Positions 9,480 to 18,367 of a DNA stretch of 64,000 nucleotides are shown here, piece by piece. The DNA lies in the NCBI GenBank assembly GCA_902799685.1, contig CADCBO010000021.1, forward strand, positions 18,759-82,758. The letters are read 5' to 3'. Origin of the DNA: an uncultured Bacteroidales bacterium (GTDB lineage: Bacteria; Bacteroidota; Bacteroidia; Bacteroidales; Bacteroidaceae). The notes under the pieces were generated by a model that was given only the letters and a program-made list of their open reading frames with translations, did no database searches and was not told the origin of the DNA. Numbering within the stretch: position 1 is the first letter of the stretch; each line of letters starts with the position of its first letter. The translations under genes and the position numbers were made by a program.

Positions 9480-11276
9480 TCAGAATAGTTTCTGTATAAG
9501 GTCCGGGCGTCCGATGCGGCGCAATTCGGATATGAGACGGTGGCGCTGAGCAGGGTCATACCAGAAGAAGAACTGACGCTGGGCCTGTTTCTCACGCTCG
9601 GTCCGTGCAGTATAGACCGGCTGCATGGTGTAAGGGTTGATTCCGGTATAGAATATCTCGGTGCTTAAGGTCATTGGGGTGGGCGTGAAGTCCTGTATCT
9701 GCTCCAGCTTGAAGTTGAGCTGTTTGGTTATTATGGCCAGCTCGGCCATATCCTGCTCGGTACAGCCGGGGTGACTGCTTATGAAATATGGGATAAGCTG
9801 CTGACGCAGTCCGCACTCTCGGTTAATCCTGTCAAATGTTTTCTTGAACTGCCCGAACTGGGTGAATGACGGCTTGCGCATAAGCTCCAGTACAGAGTCC
9901 GATGTATGCTCCGGCGCTACCTTCAAGCGGCCGCTCACATGCTTTGATATCAGTTCCTTGGCGTACTCAACATGTGATTTGTCAGCTTTAGGGTCAGGGT
10001 CATGGTATTGCAGTATGTCATAGCGTATGCCACTGCCTATGCAGGTCTTCTTTATGCCCTTAACCTGGTCGGCCTCTTTGTAGAGTGCGGTCAGGGCGGT
10101 CAGGTCCGTGTCAAGGTTTGGGCAGACCTTTGGGGTAAGGCAGGTGGGGCGCTTGCACTTGGCACATTTGGATTTGTCACGTCCACCGGTGCCGTACATG
10201 TTGGCCGAAGGTCCTCCCAGATCAGATATATAACCCTTGAAATCCTCCATCTGCGTGATTTGCCGGAGCTCACGCATAATGCTCTCCTTGCTTCGGCTTA
10301 CAATCTGCTTGCCCTGGTGTGCCGATATGGTGCAGAACGAGCAACCGCCGTAGCAGCCGCGGTGTATGGTTACCGAGTGGCGTATCATCTCATATGCCGG
10401 GATGCGTTTGCCGTTGTAACGCGGGTGGGGCAGGCGGGTGTAAGGCAGGTCATAGATGGCATCCAGCTCCTGTGTGGAAAGCGGGGGATATGGCGGGTTG
10501 ACCACCATGTAACGGTTCCCTGAGGGCTGGATTATGCGGTGGGCCAGAATCATGTTGGATTCCTCTTCTATGATGCGGAAGTTTGCCGCCTGGCTGAGTT
10601 TGTCGGCCAGACATTGCTCATGTGATGCCAGCATCCTGTCATTATCGGTTATACCACCCGGGATGTCCTTTGTAAGGAATGCCACTTGGGGCATAGTCAG
10701 GATATCATTTGCGCGGCCTTGGCTTATGGCATCGGCAAGTGCCACAGTGGCCTTCTCGCCCATGCCGTATGTCAGGTAATCGGCCCCGCTAAGTCCAAGG
10801 ATGTTGGGCAGCAGTTTATCCTGCCAGTAGTCATAATGGGTAAAGCGTCTCAATGACGCTTCTATTCCTCCCAGGACTACAGGCACTTCAGGAAACAGTT
10901 TCTTGAGGGCTTTTGTATAGACTATGGATGGGTATTCGGGGCGGCCTGTGTGACGGCCGTCGGGGGTGTAGGCATCTTCCGAGCGCAGGCGTTTGCCTGC
11001 GGTGTAACGGTTTACCATGGAGTCCATGGCTCCTGCCGATACTCCAAAGAAAAGTCTTGGCGTGCCCAGTTTATGGAAATCACGCAGGTCATCCTGCCAG
11101 TTGGGCTGCGGTACTATGGCAACCTTGTAGCCGTGGGCTTCCAGTACACGTCCTATGACGGCTGTGCCGAAAGAGGGGTGATCCACGTATGCGTCACCGC
11201 TGAAAAGTATTACGTCCAGCTGGTCCCAGCCCAACCTTTCGCACTCTTTCTTTGTGGTAGGCAGCCACTGCGCCAT
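9480..11276 (-). CDS. ygiQ: YgiQ family radical SAM protein
   Basis: This cytoplasmic radical SAM enzyme belongs to the UPF0313/YgiQ family; the reaction is not established. The [4Fe-4S]-SAM motif is C308-x3-C312-x2-C315 in GCYGGCSFCTISAHQG. The N-terminal B12-binding-like region (LPTTKKECERLGWDQLDVILFSGDAYVDHPSFG) and the C-terminal ISSHPGCTEQDM and QDFTPTPMTLSTEIFYTG motifs are typical. The length of 598 aa fits the core family. It is the last gene of a probable minus-strand operon; its ATG is 3 nt after the stop of the 105-aa gene. No terminator was clear between 9480 and 9376. Confidence 0.95.
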   Translation of the reverse strand: MAQWLPTTKKECERLGWDQLDVILFSGDAYVDHPSFGTAVIGRVLEAHGYKVAIVPQPNWQDDLRDFHKLGTPRLFFGVSAGAMDSMVNRYTAGKRLRSEDAYTPDGRHTGRPEYPSIVYTKALKKLFPEVPVVLGGIEASLRRFTHYDYWQDKLLPNILGLSGADYLTYGMGEKATVALADAISQGRANDILTMPQVAFLTKDIPGGITDNDRMLASHEQCLADKLSQAANFRIIEEESNMILAHRIIQPSGNRYMVVNPPYPPLSTQELDAIYDLPYTRLPHPRYNGKRIPAYEMIRHSVTIHRGCYGGCSFCTISAHQGKQIVSRSKESIMRELRQITQMEDFKGYISDLGGPSANMYGTGGRDKSKCAKCKRPTCLTPKVCPNLDTDLTALTALYKEADQVKGIKKTCIGSGIRYDILQYHDPDPKADKSHVEYAKELISKHVSGRLKVAPEHTSDSVLELMRKPSFTQFGQFKKTFDRINRECGLRQQLIPYFISSHPGCTEQDMAELAIITKQLNFKLEQIQDFTPTPMTLSTEIFYTGINPYTMQPVYTARTEREKQAQRQFFFWYDPAQRHRLISELRRIGRPDLIQKLF

Positions 11277-11279
11277 AGG

Positions 11280-11597
11280 TTATTCTGCGGGAGCGGGTTC
11301 CGGATTTGATGCGTTCCACTGCTCATAGAGTGCAATCAGGTTCCTGAGCCCGAATGCCTTCATGTCACGATGGTATATCACGTCTATGCACAGGTCCAGA
11401 AGCGCTTTCTCAGAACCTTGCGGAGTGGTGAGCAGTGAACGGATATTCAGTTTGAGCTTGTCAAGTGACTGCTCGGTAACTATGCCGCTGCTGTCAATTA
11501 GTAGCTGAAAAAGAGAAAACCTGCGTATGGTTGCCAGATTCTCGTCCGACACGTTTATGCTGCGTGTTCCGGATTCGTTTGCCTGAATGTTATACAT
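11280..11597 (-). CDS. Conserved-looking hypothetical protein, 105 aa
   Basis: I do not recognise this family. The protein is soluble, without signal peptide or membrane segment. It looks mostly helical, with a central 'RRFSLFQLLIDSSGIVTEQSLDKLKLNIRS' type region (here described, not a known motif) and an acidic/proline end. It lies 3 nt before ygiQ and 12 nt after the upstream golvesin/amidase-like gene, so it is probably co-transcribed. Codon use and composition match its neighbours, which supports a real gene. Confidence 0.7.
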   Translation of the reverse strand: MYNIQANESGTRSINVSDENLATIRRFSLFQLLIDSSGIVTEQSLDKLKLNIRSLLTTPQGSEKALLDLCIDVIYHRDMKAFGLRNLIALYEQWNASNPEPAPAE

Positions 11598-11609
11598 AGC
11601 TATGTCGTT

Positions 11610-14489
11610 TTATTTATCAGTCAAAAATCTTATTGCATTTTTCATAATGCGGTCACGCTCCTTTTCAGATTCCACACTTTCAAACGGGAATCCAAGCGTG
11701 AGCGTGCTGTATGTGCGCTCTTGGTAGCCTATTCCGGCGGGCAGGCCGCTGTCGGGATAGGTGAACTGGGTGGTGGCACGACCTACAGGGCTGATAACGT
11801 CAGGCTTGATTACACCATAGTTGTCCTTGGTCGTTATACGCCTTATCTCTGTCTTGCTGCGCATGCCTTTTATATGATTCTCGTCGCCTGAAGGCAGTGG
11901 ACCTTCCCAACGGTAGTGCAGGACGTCGGCTGTGAACTTTTCATCGTCAAGCGTTGAAATCATGTCGGCTCCTACGTATGATCCGCTTATAAGGATTGAG
12001 CCTCCTCTGTCCAGATAGCTTCTGATCTTTTGCTGCATTACAACAGGAAATGTGGAGTAGTCCTTGTTGCAGATGGTGTCCTGTGCGGAGCGTTTCTGCA
12101 GACCCAGAATCAGGTCAACCATCCTGTAGTTGGCCATGTCTGTCATGCCGTCCTGCACCGCCTCACGGCTGCATGACACGAATGACCAGCCCGCCTCTGC
12201 TATGGAACGGCCGTGTACCTGGGGATAATCAAACGTGTTGCCGGCCAGAAGGGCGCCGTTCAGGGTGTCATTGCCTATACCCAGTGATACCTCCTCTTCG
12301 GAAGCTATCGAATCCATGGAGAATATTGTCTGTGCTCCGCTCAATATGGGTGAGCGCATATACTGCACGCCGGGATCGGACAGTATGTCGAATCCGCGCG
12401 TGGTGTCGGTCAGTATTGTCTCCGGGCCGCTCAGACGTTGGAATCCGTTCACCACCAGGACCGTACCCTTGCTGTCCGATACTATACAGGCGGCAAGAGT
12501 TTCGGAAGGCATGCTCTCCCCGCCGTCGTTCACTGCCGTGACCTTGAAGCGGTATATCCGGTCATGCTCAGGGGTGAAGTTCAAAATGCTTGCTCTTGTA
12601 AAAGTGCCTGCGTCAAACCCGTTGTCATCGACTGCGGTATAGACTATATATCCGTCCGGGACAGCTGTGGGTTCAAGAGTGTCGGTCACCGCCTGCCAGG
12701 TTAATGAAAAGGTGTTCTTTCCGCTCATCCCTATGCTGAAATGATCCACAGGCAGTGGCTGTACCACGTAACTGCGGTCATGCATGAAACTTACGTATTT
12801 GAGAATGGATTTGTATATGGAGCGTGATGCGGTGAACCTGAAGTTGGGGTTCAGGGCGTATGTCACGTCACGGAAATTCTGGTGTGACAGCAGTTCCAGC
12901 AGCATGGAAAGCATCTGCGGTTCACGGCTCTCGCAGTAGTTCTTGTCCCAGATTCCGCGGTATATCCATTCGCGTCCGATGGCTGGCGGAAGGTCACGCC
13001 GGAGTCCGGTGAGAACCATATCGGTCAGGTCACGGCTGATGTCGCGCGAATGGCCCTCTCCAAGCAACCCTTTGTTGAATGAGGTGGTGCAGATTCCCAA
13101 TGAACCGTAAATGGTGTCTCCATATGTATAGCCTGCATCGGTATGCAGTGCAAAATAGAGCTCCAATGGAACCCCAAGTCCGGGATTGGCTTCATTGAAT
13201 ATGGAACCGCCCGACAGCCAGTTGGCCATATATGGGCGTGTCCATATATCTTCCCTGTAGTCATCAGCGCCGTCATATTTGGAAAAAACGCTGTCCGGTG
13301 CTCCGGCGAACCTTGTGTAGTAACGGGCACCCATATTGTAGCGCGGTGCGGTAATCTCCAGTCCGTTTCGGGTTTCGGTGGCAGTGCCTCCACCAAACCT
13401 GACAGCATCGGCGTTTACGGTACCACGCATGTCGGAACTGTTGTCAAGACTGACCATTCCCTGCGGACTCTGACCCTTCTTGAAATGGAAGGTTCCCAGA
13501 TAGACCCATGTGCCGCCGCCCATCTGCTGGTTTACGCGGAATGTGGTTGTGCCACCGGTGTGGAACACTATGTATCGGGCGTCGTCAACGCTGTTTTCGG
13601 TGGTCTGGTAAGTTACATATACCCCGTAATCGCCATCCTCTGGGATTTCTGGAATCCAGAAAGCAGTGGACATTTGTGTTCCGGGACCATTGCCTGTGCG
13701 TGCTGTCCTGGAATTGACCTTATTGCTGTCAGGCAGAATCCTGATGGAGTCCTCACTGTAGCCGCCTGCCGTATGAGTGGACCATGAGCCATCCTCGCGG
13801 TAACCTTTCTGACCGCTCTTAACAATCACGCTGTTGGTCTGCCAGTCGCGTTCCCGGGCAGTATAGACCACGGCTCCGGCGTTCTCCAGCATGGGAATAA
13901 GGTAGGGGTATGCGAATGACTGGGTGAGCAGGTCTTCACGCGTGCAGTAGAGCGGGGGACGCTGCCATTCCCACAGGGTATCAGCGTTGTCATAATAAAG
14001 GCCGTGGCTGGGTGTGACGGACAAGTGTATGTTGGCAAGTCCCTTCTGTGGGGTATGGACAAGGCTTTCGTTCATTATCCAGGGCTTGCCTTTGTACTCG
14101 GTGTCATTCCACAGATTGTCCCGGTTGGTTTCCTTTCCGGCCCAGTTGGGGATAAGCCGCTCTATGGTTTTTCCGTTGGTGTATATCTGCAGACTGTAAT
14201 TGCGTATGTCCTTGGGTAGTGACTGGCGCAGGCCGGAATAGATTGAATCAATAAGTTCCGGACGGAATCGCTGGTAACCGAAGTTCTGGTTCAGGTAGAT
14301 GTTCAGTCTGCGTCCGCTGATATCCGTACGCTCAACTTTTAAAGTCTTGAGGTCAAGATCTCCCTGATATTGCTCAAAATGCTGTCTTACCTTGGAGCGT
14401 ATGGTTGCACTGCCCGTCTGTGCATGAATACAATGGACGGACAATATGACGGCCAGCGCCGCCAGAAGGGCTTTGGAGCGCCGGAGCAT
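11610..14489 (-). CDS. Secreted amidase-like protein with golvesin-like and FnIII domains
   Basis: This 959-residue exported protein has a signal peptide ending near VHCIHAQ. Its layout matches Bacteroidales proteins often labelled 'xanthan lyase' or golvesin C-terminal-like. The N-terminal and middle parts look like a split N-acetylmuramoyl-L-alanine amidase (Amidase_3) fold: 'SVTPSHGLYY' would supply the first zinc His and 'FALHTDAG' (H449) the second. A golvesin-like beta module is inserted at about 235-370 ('GYREDGSWSTHTAGGYSEDS', 'NADAVRFGGG'). A fibronectin type III domain spans about 620-700, and a C-terminal glutamine-amidotransferase-like region follows. The xanthan lyase name is not supported by any catalytic evidence here; peptidoglycan hydrolysis in the periplasm is the better inference. 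Confidence 0.85.
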   Translation of the reverse strand: MLRRSKALLAALAVILSVHCIHAQTGSATIRSKVRQHFEQYQGDLDLKTLKVERTDISGRRLNIYLNQNFGYQRFRPELIDSIYSGLRQSLPKDIRNYSLQIYTNGKTIERLIPNWAGKETNRDNLWNDTEYKGKPWIMNESLVHTPQKGLANIHLSVTPSHGLYYDNADTLWEWQRPPLYCTREDLLTQSFAYPYLIPMLENAGAVVYTARERDWQTNSVIVKSGQKGYREDGSWSTHTAGGYSEDSIRILPDSNKVNSRTARTGNGPGTQMSTAFWIPEIPEDGDYGVYVTYQTTENSVDDARYIVFHTGGTTTFRVNQQMGGGTWVYLGTFHFKKGQSPQGMVSLDNSSDMRGTVNADAVRFGGGTATETRNGLEITAPRYNMGARYYTRFAGAPDSVFSKYDGADDYREDIWTRPYMANWLSGGSIFNEANPGLGVPLELYFALHTDAGYTYGDTIYGSLGICTTSFNKGLLGEGHSRDISRDLTDMVLTGLRRDLPPAIGREWIYRGIWDKNYCESREPQMLSMLLELLSHQNFRDVTYALNPNFRFTASRSIYKSILKYVSFMHDRSYVVQPLPVDHFSIGMSGKNTFSLTWQAVTDTLEPTAVPDGYIVYTAVDDNGFDAGTFTRASILNFTPEHDRIYRFKVTAVNDGGESMPSETLAACIVSDSKGTVLVVNGFQRLSGPETILTDTTRGFDILSDPGVQYMRSPILSGAQTIFSMDSIASEEEVSLGIGNDTLNGALLAGNTFDYPQVHGRSIAEAGWSFVSCSREAVQDGMTDMANYRMVDLILGLQKRSAQDTICNKDYSTFPVVMQQKIRSYLDRGGSILISGSYVGADMISTLDDEKFTADVLHYRWEGPLPSGDENHIKGMRSKTEIRRITTKDNYGVIKPDVISPVGRATTQFTYPDSGLPAGIGYQERTYSTLTLGFPFESVESEKERDRIMKNAIRFLTDK

Positions 14490-14509
14490 GTCAGGATGAA
14501 GGTTTAACG

Positions 14510-14782
14510 TTACTTCTTGAGTTTGACAAGCCGGTCAATCACATCACTCATGCTGGCCTGGAAGTCCTTTGTCAACTGCCTGTAGTATTGTTTGGAATTA
14601 CCTGGCTCGGTGTGGCTTATGCGTGCTGTGAAATCATTGTCGATGCGGAGCAGATCGGCTATTATCTTATCGGCTTCCTCCTGATCGGTGCCGGGAACCA
14701 GTTCTTTATATATTAGACACTCGGTGAAAATGTCACCTATTACATAACTGATGTCTCTCTTGAGATGTCTGCGACTTGCCAT
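14510..14782 (-). CDS. Small helical hypothetical protein, 90 aa
   Basis: This protein starts MASRRHLKRDISYVIGDIF and matches the style of a small Bacteroidales family that I know only as hypothetical. The ATG at 14782 is chosen over longer starts because a promoter (-7 at 14809-14816) lies 27 nt upstream, which excludes the longer frame. It is helical, with a basic N-terminus and a lysine-rich end (RLVKLKK), and has no signal peptide. It leads the probable operon running to ygiQ and ends 20 nt before the amidase-like gene. Confidence 0.75.
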   Translation of the reverse strand: MASRRHLKRDISYVIGDIFTECLIYKELVPGTDQEEADKIIADLLRIDNDFTARISHTEPGNSKQYYRQLTKDFQASMSDVIDRLVKLKK

Positions 14783-14808
14783 AATGGTTTTACTAATGGT
14801 TATATAAG

Positions 14809-14840
14809 CAAAGATATGACAAACGGCCTGCAAATGCAAG
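14809..14840 (-). promoter_or_regulatory. Promoter of the 90-aa gene to ygiQ operon
   Basis: On the minus strand the -7 element is TATCTTTG (14809-14816), with CTTG (14837-14840) 20 nt upstream as a 3-of-4 match to the -33 TTTG. Its position fits the ATG at 14782. Confidence 0.6.
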
Positions 14841-14844
14841 CCGT
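14823..14844 (-). terminator. Hairpin between the lipid kinase and the next operon
   Basis: ACGGC (14823-14827) and TGCA (14829-14832) pair with TGCA (14835-14838) and GCCGT (14840-14844) around a 2-nt centre. It follows the minus-strand kinase gene (stop at 14884) and overlaps the -33 region of the next promoter. The following T-run on the minus strand is short, so termination is only likely. Confidence 0.5.
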
Positions 14845-14883
14845 CTGACTTTTATTTTTCAACACAAGCCGGTCGCTTACGTA

Positions 14884-15783
14884 TCAGGCTGGGATGATGA
14901 AACTGATTGCCGAGGGAATGATTTCTATATGGAAATCGTTGCCTGGAAGCATCTCGCCGTCCAGGCAGAGTTCTATTTGTTTATCGGAATGCACATCTAC
15001 ACTCTTGGATTGGCGGTAGATGAATTTCTGACTGGCCTTAGGGTCATCCAGATGAGTACCGATGGCATATAGCTTGAGCAGTCCCAGGAATCCCACCAGC
15101 GTGGCTGTCTTGCAATAACCCACTTCAATAAGTCCGTCATCGTTTTTGGCGCGTGGAGAGCAAAGGAACTCGCCGCCCACATGGTTGTTGTTACCCAATG
15201 TGCAAAGAAGCATACGCTTGCCGGGGTTCAGCTCCTCGCCGTCGGCCTTGACCTGAATGCGGTTGAACCTGCCGCAGAATATGGCCTTGACAATACCCCA
15301 GCGGTAAGGGTTGCTCCAGCCCTTGCGGCTAAGACGGTTAGCCGTGGAAGCCACCACCGAGTCAAACCCGAAATTACACACGTTAATGGAGTAGCGGTCA
15401 TCGTTAACCTTAAGGATATCTATCTTGTGGGGTGTTCCGTTCACAAGATCCTTTACACTTCTGAAATCCTTACCTTCATAATACTTTATGAAGTCATTGC
15501 CGTTGCCGTATGCCAGTACGGCCAGATGCTTGTTGGCGGCACCTACCATGATGCCGGTGGCTACCTCGTTTATGGTGCCGTCACCTCCGCATGCCACAAA
15601 GCATGTCTCCTTATCGGGTTGTCCTGCGCAATACTCCTTTACGAATGCAGTTGCTGTCTTTTCAGCTGTGGTTCGGTAAATCTCGTAGTCGATTGGTGTG
15701 CTCAGATTGTTGATATCGTCCTGAATCTTGTCGGCATTGCCTGTCTTACTGGGCTCGGCATTGATAATGAAGCAGTAATGCAT
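14884..15783 (-). CDS. Diacylglycerol kinase family lipid kinase
   Basis: This 299-residue DAGK-catalytic-domain protein (YegS/DgkB type) is expected to phosphorylate a lipid such as diacylglycerol or a sphingoid lipid. The nucleotide-binding signature GGDGTINEVATG is at residues 66-77, with 'GNGNDF' downstream and 'LLCTLGNNNHVGG' in the second lobe. The start at 15783 (MHYCFIINAEPSKTGNADK) puts the typical FIxNPxSG-like strand at the N-terminus; a longer frame exists but the -7 element at 15818-15825 lies inside it. The exact lipid substrate is not readable from sequence. The gene is monocistronic or the first gene before the hairpin at 14823-14844. Confidence 0.93.
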   Translation of the reverse strand: MHYCFIINAEPSKTGNADKIQDDINNLSTPIDYEIYRTTAEKTATAFVKEYCAGQPDKETCFVACGGDGTINEVATGIMVGAANKHLAVLAYGNGNDFIKYYEGKDFRSVKDLVNGTPHKIDILKVNDDRYSINVCNFGFDSVVASTANRLSRKGWSNPYRWGIVKAIFCGRFNRIQVKADGEELNPGKRMLLCTLGNNNHVGGEFLCSPRAKNDDGLIEVGYCKTATLVGFLGLLKLYAIGTHLDDPKASQKFIYRQSKSVDVHSDKQIELCLDGEMLPGNDFHIEIIPSAISFIIPA

Positions 15784-15817
15784 TTTGTCCTTATAGTGGT
15801 TTGGTAAAAAAGTATGG

Positions 15818-15825
15818 CAAAGATA
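15818..15825 (-). promoter_or_regulatory. -7 element for the lipid kinase
   Basis: TATCTTTG on the minus strand matches TAnnTTTG and lies 35 nt upstream of the ATG at 15783. No good -33 was found. Confidence 0.5.
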
Positions 15826-15892
15826 ATTAAAATTTGTAAATGCCGACTCTATTGCATATTTTAGCGGCATGAACAGATGATATGAATATGAT

Positions 15893-16588
15893 ATGAAAAG
15901 ATTCTTTCCAGTTGTTTTCATATGTTTTCTTGCCGGTAGTGCCGTACAGGCCATAAAACCTATAGAGACCGAGGGATTTGATAAATTCAGAAACAGTTTC
16001 AAGGTGGATCTGGTTTCATTGGCTTTTGTGGCTCCCCAGATAGAGTGGGAGCATTTTACGGATACACGTTTCTCATACGGTGTGTATGCACAGGCTCATT
16101 TCATCAACAGGAGCAGTTTCAGGGATACGGAAAAAAGCCCGGGCAAGAAGGTTGAGGATGACGGTGAGAAATATGACACCAAGTGGGACCGTCGTTATTG
16201 CGGTGTCATGATTTGCCCGGAGGGACGTTTCTATGTGGGCAGCAAACCTTCCAGAGGCTTTTATCTTGCCACACGTGCCGATATGGGTGTTTTCAGGGAG
16301 TCTTTTGATGTTAAGAGGCTGCATCTGGTTGATGGAACCAATAACTATACGGAAGATGATTGGGAGAAACTTGGCAATGAGAAAGGACTGTTGGTATGGG
16401 GGCTCGGATGCGGGTTCGGCATGGGATGCCAGTGCTATTTCGGCAAAAACTCACATTGGGGCGTAGATATCAACGCATACATCAAGTCGGACTGGAAACT
16501 GGGCGATGACGGTGAGAATGTCTGGGAATGGTTGAACGGTCCCGGGCTTATAGGAGATCTGAATCTTGCCATATTATACAGATTCTGA
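15893..16588 (+). CDS. Putative outer-membrane beta-barrel protein (DUF3575-like)
   Basis: This 231-residue exported protein has signal peptide MKRFFPVVFICFLAGSAVQA. The rest alternates short aromatic-rich strands ('RFSYGVYAQAHF', 'RGFYLATRADMGVF', 'LLVWGLGCGFGMGCQCYFG') and ends in LNLAILYRF, with a C-terminal Phe typical of outer-membrane barrels. The 'GRFYVGSKPSRGFYLATRADMG' pattern resembles DUF3575-type barrels, but the family call is tentative. It is divergent from the lipid kinase and separate from pfp. Confidence 0.75.
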   Translation: MKRFFPVVFICFLAGSAVQAIKPIETEGFDKFRNSFKVDLVSLAFVAPQIEWEHFTDTRFSYGVYAQAHFINRSSFRDTEKSPGKKVEDDGEKYDTKWDRRYCGVMICPEGRFYVGSKPSRGFYLATRADMGVFRESFDVKRLHLVDGTNNYTEDDWEKLGNEKGLLVWGLGCGFGMGCQCYFGKNSHWGVDINAYIKSDWKLGDDGENVWEWLNGPGLIGDLNLAILYRF

Positions 16589-16696
16589 CCTGTTTTTATA
16601 AAAACTTAAGTCCGCTGGTTTGTGGGGTTGCGCTTTTTTGACGAAATTTGCGTGACCTTTCAATGTAGGTGATATTTAACAAACATATATATCAAA

Positions 16697-18346
16697 ATGA
16701 GTACAAAAAGCGCATTACAGATTGCACGCGCCGCTTATCAGCCTAAACTTCCCAAGGCTCTGCGCGGTGCATTGAAGGCTGTCGAGGGTGAGCCCACACA
16801 GTCAGTAGCAGACCAGGAGGAGGTAAAGAAGCTCTTCCCCAACACCTATGGCATGCCTTACCTTAAGTTTGAGCCGGCCGATGGCGCTCCCGCCAAGAAG
16901 TCACTCAACGCAGGTGTAATCCTGTCAGGTGGTCAGGCTCCCGGCGGTCACAACGTGATTGCAGGTCTGTTTGACGGACTTAAGAAACTGAACCCCGCCA
17001 ATAAACTGTACGGTTTCATCCTGGGTCCTGGCGGTCTGGTTGACCATAACTACATGGAGCTTACTGCTGATATCATAGACGAGTACCGCAATACCGGTGG
17101 TTTCGATATCATCGGCTCTGGCCGTACCAAGCTGGAGAAGAAGGACCAGTTTGATAAGGGGCTGGAGATACTGAAAGCTCTTGACATCAAGGCTCTGGTT
17201 ATCATCGGCGGTGATGATTCAAACACCAACGCATGCGTTCTGGCTGAGTACTACAAGGCAATCGGCGCAGGTGTACAGGTAATAGGCTGCCCCAAGACTA
17301 TTGACGGTGACCTTAAGAACTCAGAGATTGAGACCTCATTCGGCTTTGATACCGCTACCAAGGTTTATTCAGAAATCATAGGTAACATAGAGCGTGACTG
17401 CAACTCAGCCCGTAAGTACTGGCATTTCATCAAGCTGATGGGACGTTCAGCCAGCCATGTAACTCTGGAGTGCGCTCTGCAGACCCAGCCCAACATCACC
17501 CTGATAGGTGAGGAGGTCGAGGCCAAGAACCAGACTCTGGATGACATTGTAACTTATATCGCTCAGGCAGTTGCCGACCGCGCCGCCCGTGGCATGAACT
17601 TTGGTACCGTACTGGTTCCCGAGGGTCTTATCGAGTTCATCCCTGCCATCAAGAAGCTTATCGCTGAGCTTAACGACGTACTCGCTGCCAATCAGGCTGA
17701 GTTTGACATGATCCAGGCCGATAAGAAGATACAGTACATAGTAAGCAAGCTCTCCAAGGGGAATGCCGCCATATTCAAGAGCCTGCCCGAGAGCGTAAGC
17801 CGTCAGCTGGCCTTGGAGCGTGACCCGCACGGAAACGTTCAGGTATCTCTGATTGAGACCGAGCAGCTGCTGGCCGATATGGTTGGCGTTAAGCTGGCTG
17901 AGTGGAAGAAGGAAGGCAAGTTCCTGGGCAAGTATGCCACACAGCATCACTTCTGCGGATATGAGGGCCGTTGCGCAGCTCCGTCAAACTTTGATGCCGA
18001 CTACTGCTACAGCCTGGGTTACAACGCATCAATGCTGATCGCTGCCGGCAAGACCGGTTACATGTCATCAATCAAGAACACCGTAGCTCCTGCCGACGAG
18101 TGGATTGCAGGTGGTATTCCTATCACCATGATGATGAACATGGAGAAGCGTAACGGTGAGATGAAGCCGGTTATCCGCAAGGCTTTGGTTGAGCTTAACG
18201 GTGCTCCCTTCAAGGAGTTCATCAAGCATCGTGCAGAGTGGGCCCGTGAGACCTGCTTCGTATATCCCGGTCCTATCCAGTACTTTGGTCCCACCGAGGT
18301 CTGCGACCAGCCTACCAAGACCCTTCAGCTTGAGCACAGGAAATAA
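16697..18346 (+). CDS. pfp: Diphosphate-fructose-6-phosphate 1-phosphotransferase (PPi-PFK)
   Basis: This glycolytic enzyme interconverts fructose 6-phosphate and fructose 1,6-bisphosphate using pyrophosphate. The motif GGDD at 171-174 has Asp where ATP-dependent enzymes have Gly, and K200 with T201-I-D203-G-D205 (PKTIDGDL) is the PPi-PFK active site. LSGGQAPGGHNV near the N-terminus and MGRSASHVTLECAL are also typical. At 549 aa it belongs to the long (plant-beta-like) group common in Bacteroidetes. It is alone in its unit; the 108-nt gap upstream has TTTG at 16647-16650 but no consensus -7, so the promoter is not placed. Confidence 0.97.
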   Translation: MSTKSALQIARAAYQPKLPKALRGALKAVEGEPTQSVADQEEVKKLFPNTYGMPYLKFEPADGAPAKKSLNAGVILSGGQAPGGHNVIAGLFDGLKKLNPANKLYGFILGPGGLVDHNYMELTADIIDEYRNTGGFDIIGSGRTKLEKKDQFDKGLEILKALDIKALVIIGGDDSNTNACVLAEYYKAIGAGVQVIGCPKTIDGDLKNSEIETSFGFDTATKVYSEIIGNIERDCNSARKYWHFIKLMGRSASHVTLECALQTQPNITLIGEEVEAKNQTLDDIVTYIAQAVADRAARGMNFGTVLVPEGLIEFIPAIKKLIAELNDVLAANQAEFDMIQADKKIQYIVSKLSKGNAAIFKSLPESVSRQLALERDPHGNVQVSLIETEQLLADMVGVKLAEWKKEGKFLGKYATQHHFCGYEGRCAAPSNFDADYCYSLGYNASMLIAAGKTGYMSSIKNTVAPADEWIAGGIPITMMMNMEKRNGEMKPVIRKALVELNGAPFKEFIKHRAEWARETCFVYPGPIQYFGPTEVCDQPTKTLQLEHRK

Positions 18347-18367
18347 GTTGGCATAACTCAATAAGCT

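Noticed and set aside
10002-10523. Plus-strand frame of 173 codons inside ygiQ
   Set aside because: Antisense to the radical SAM core; Val/Gly/Tyr-rich without family features.
11610-14489. Xanthan lyase naming for the golvesin/amidase-like gene
   Set aside because: The label comes from generic annotation habit; no polysaccharide-lyase motif is seen, while amidase-like His motifs are.
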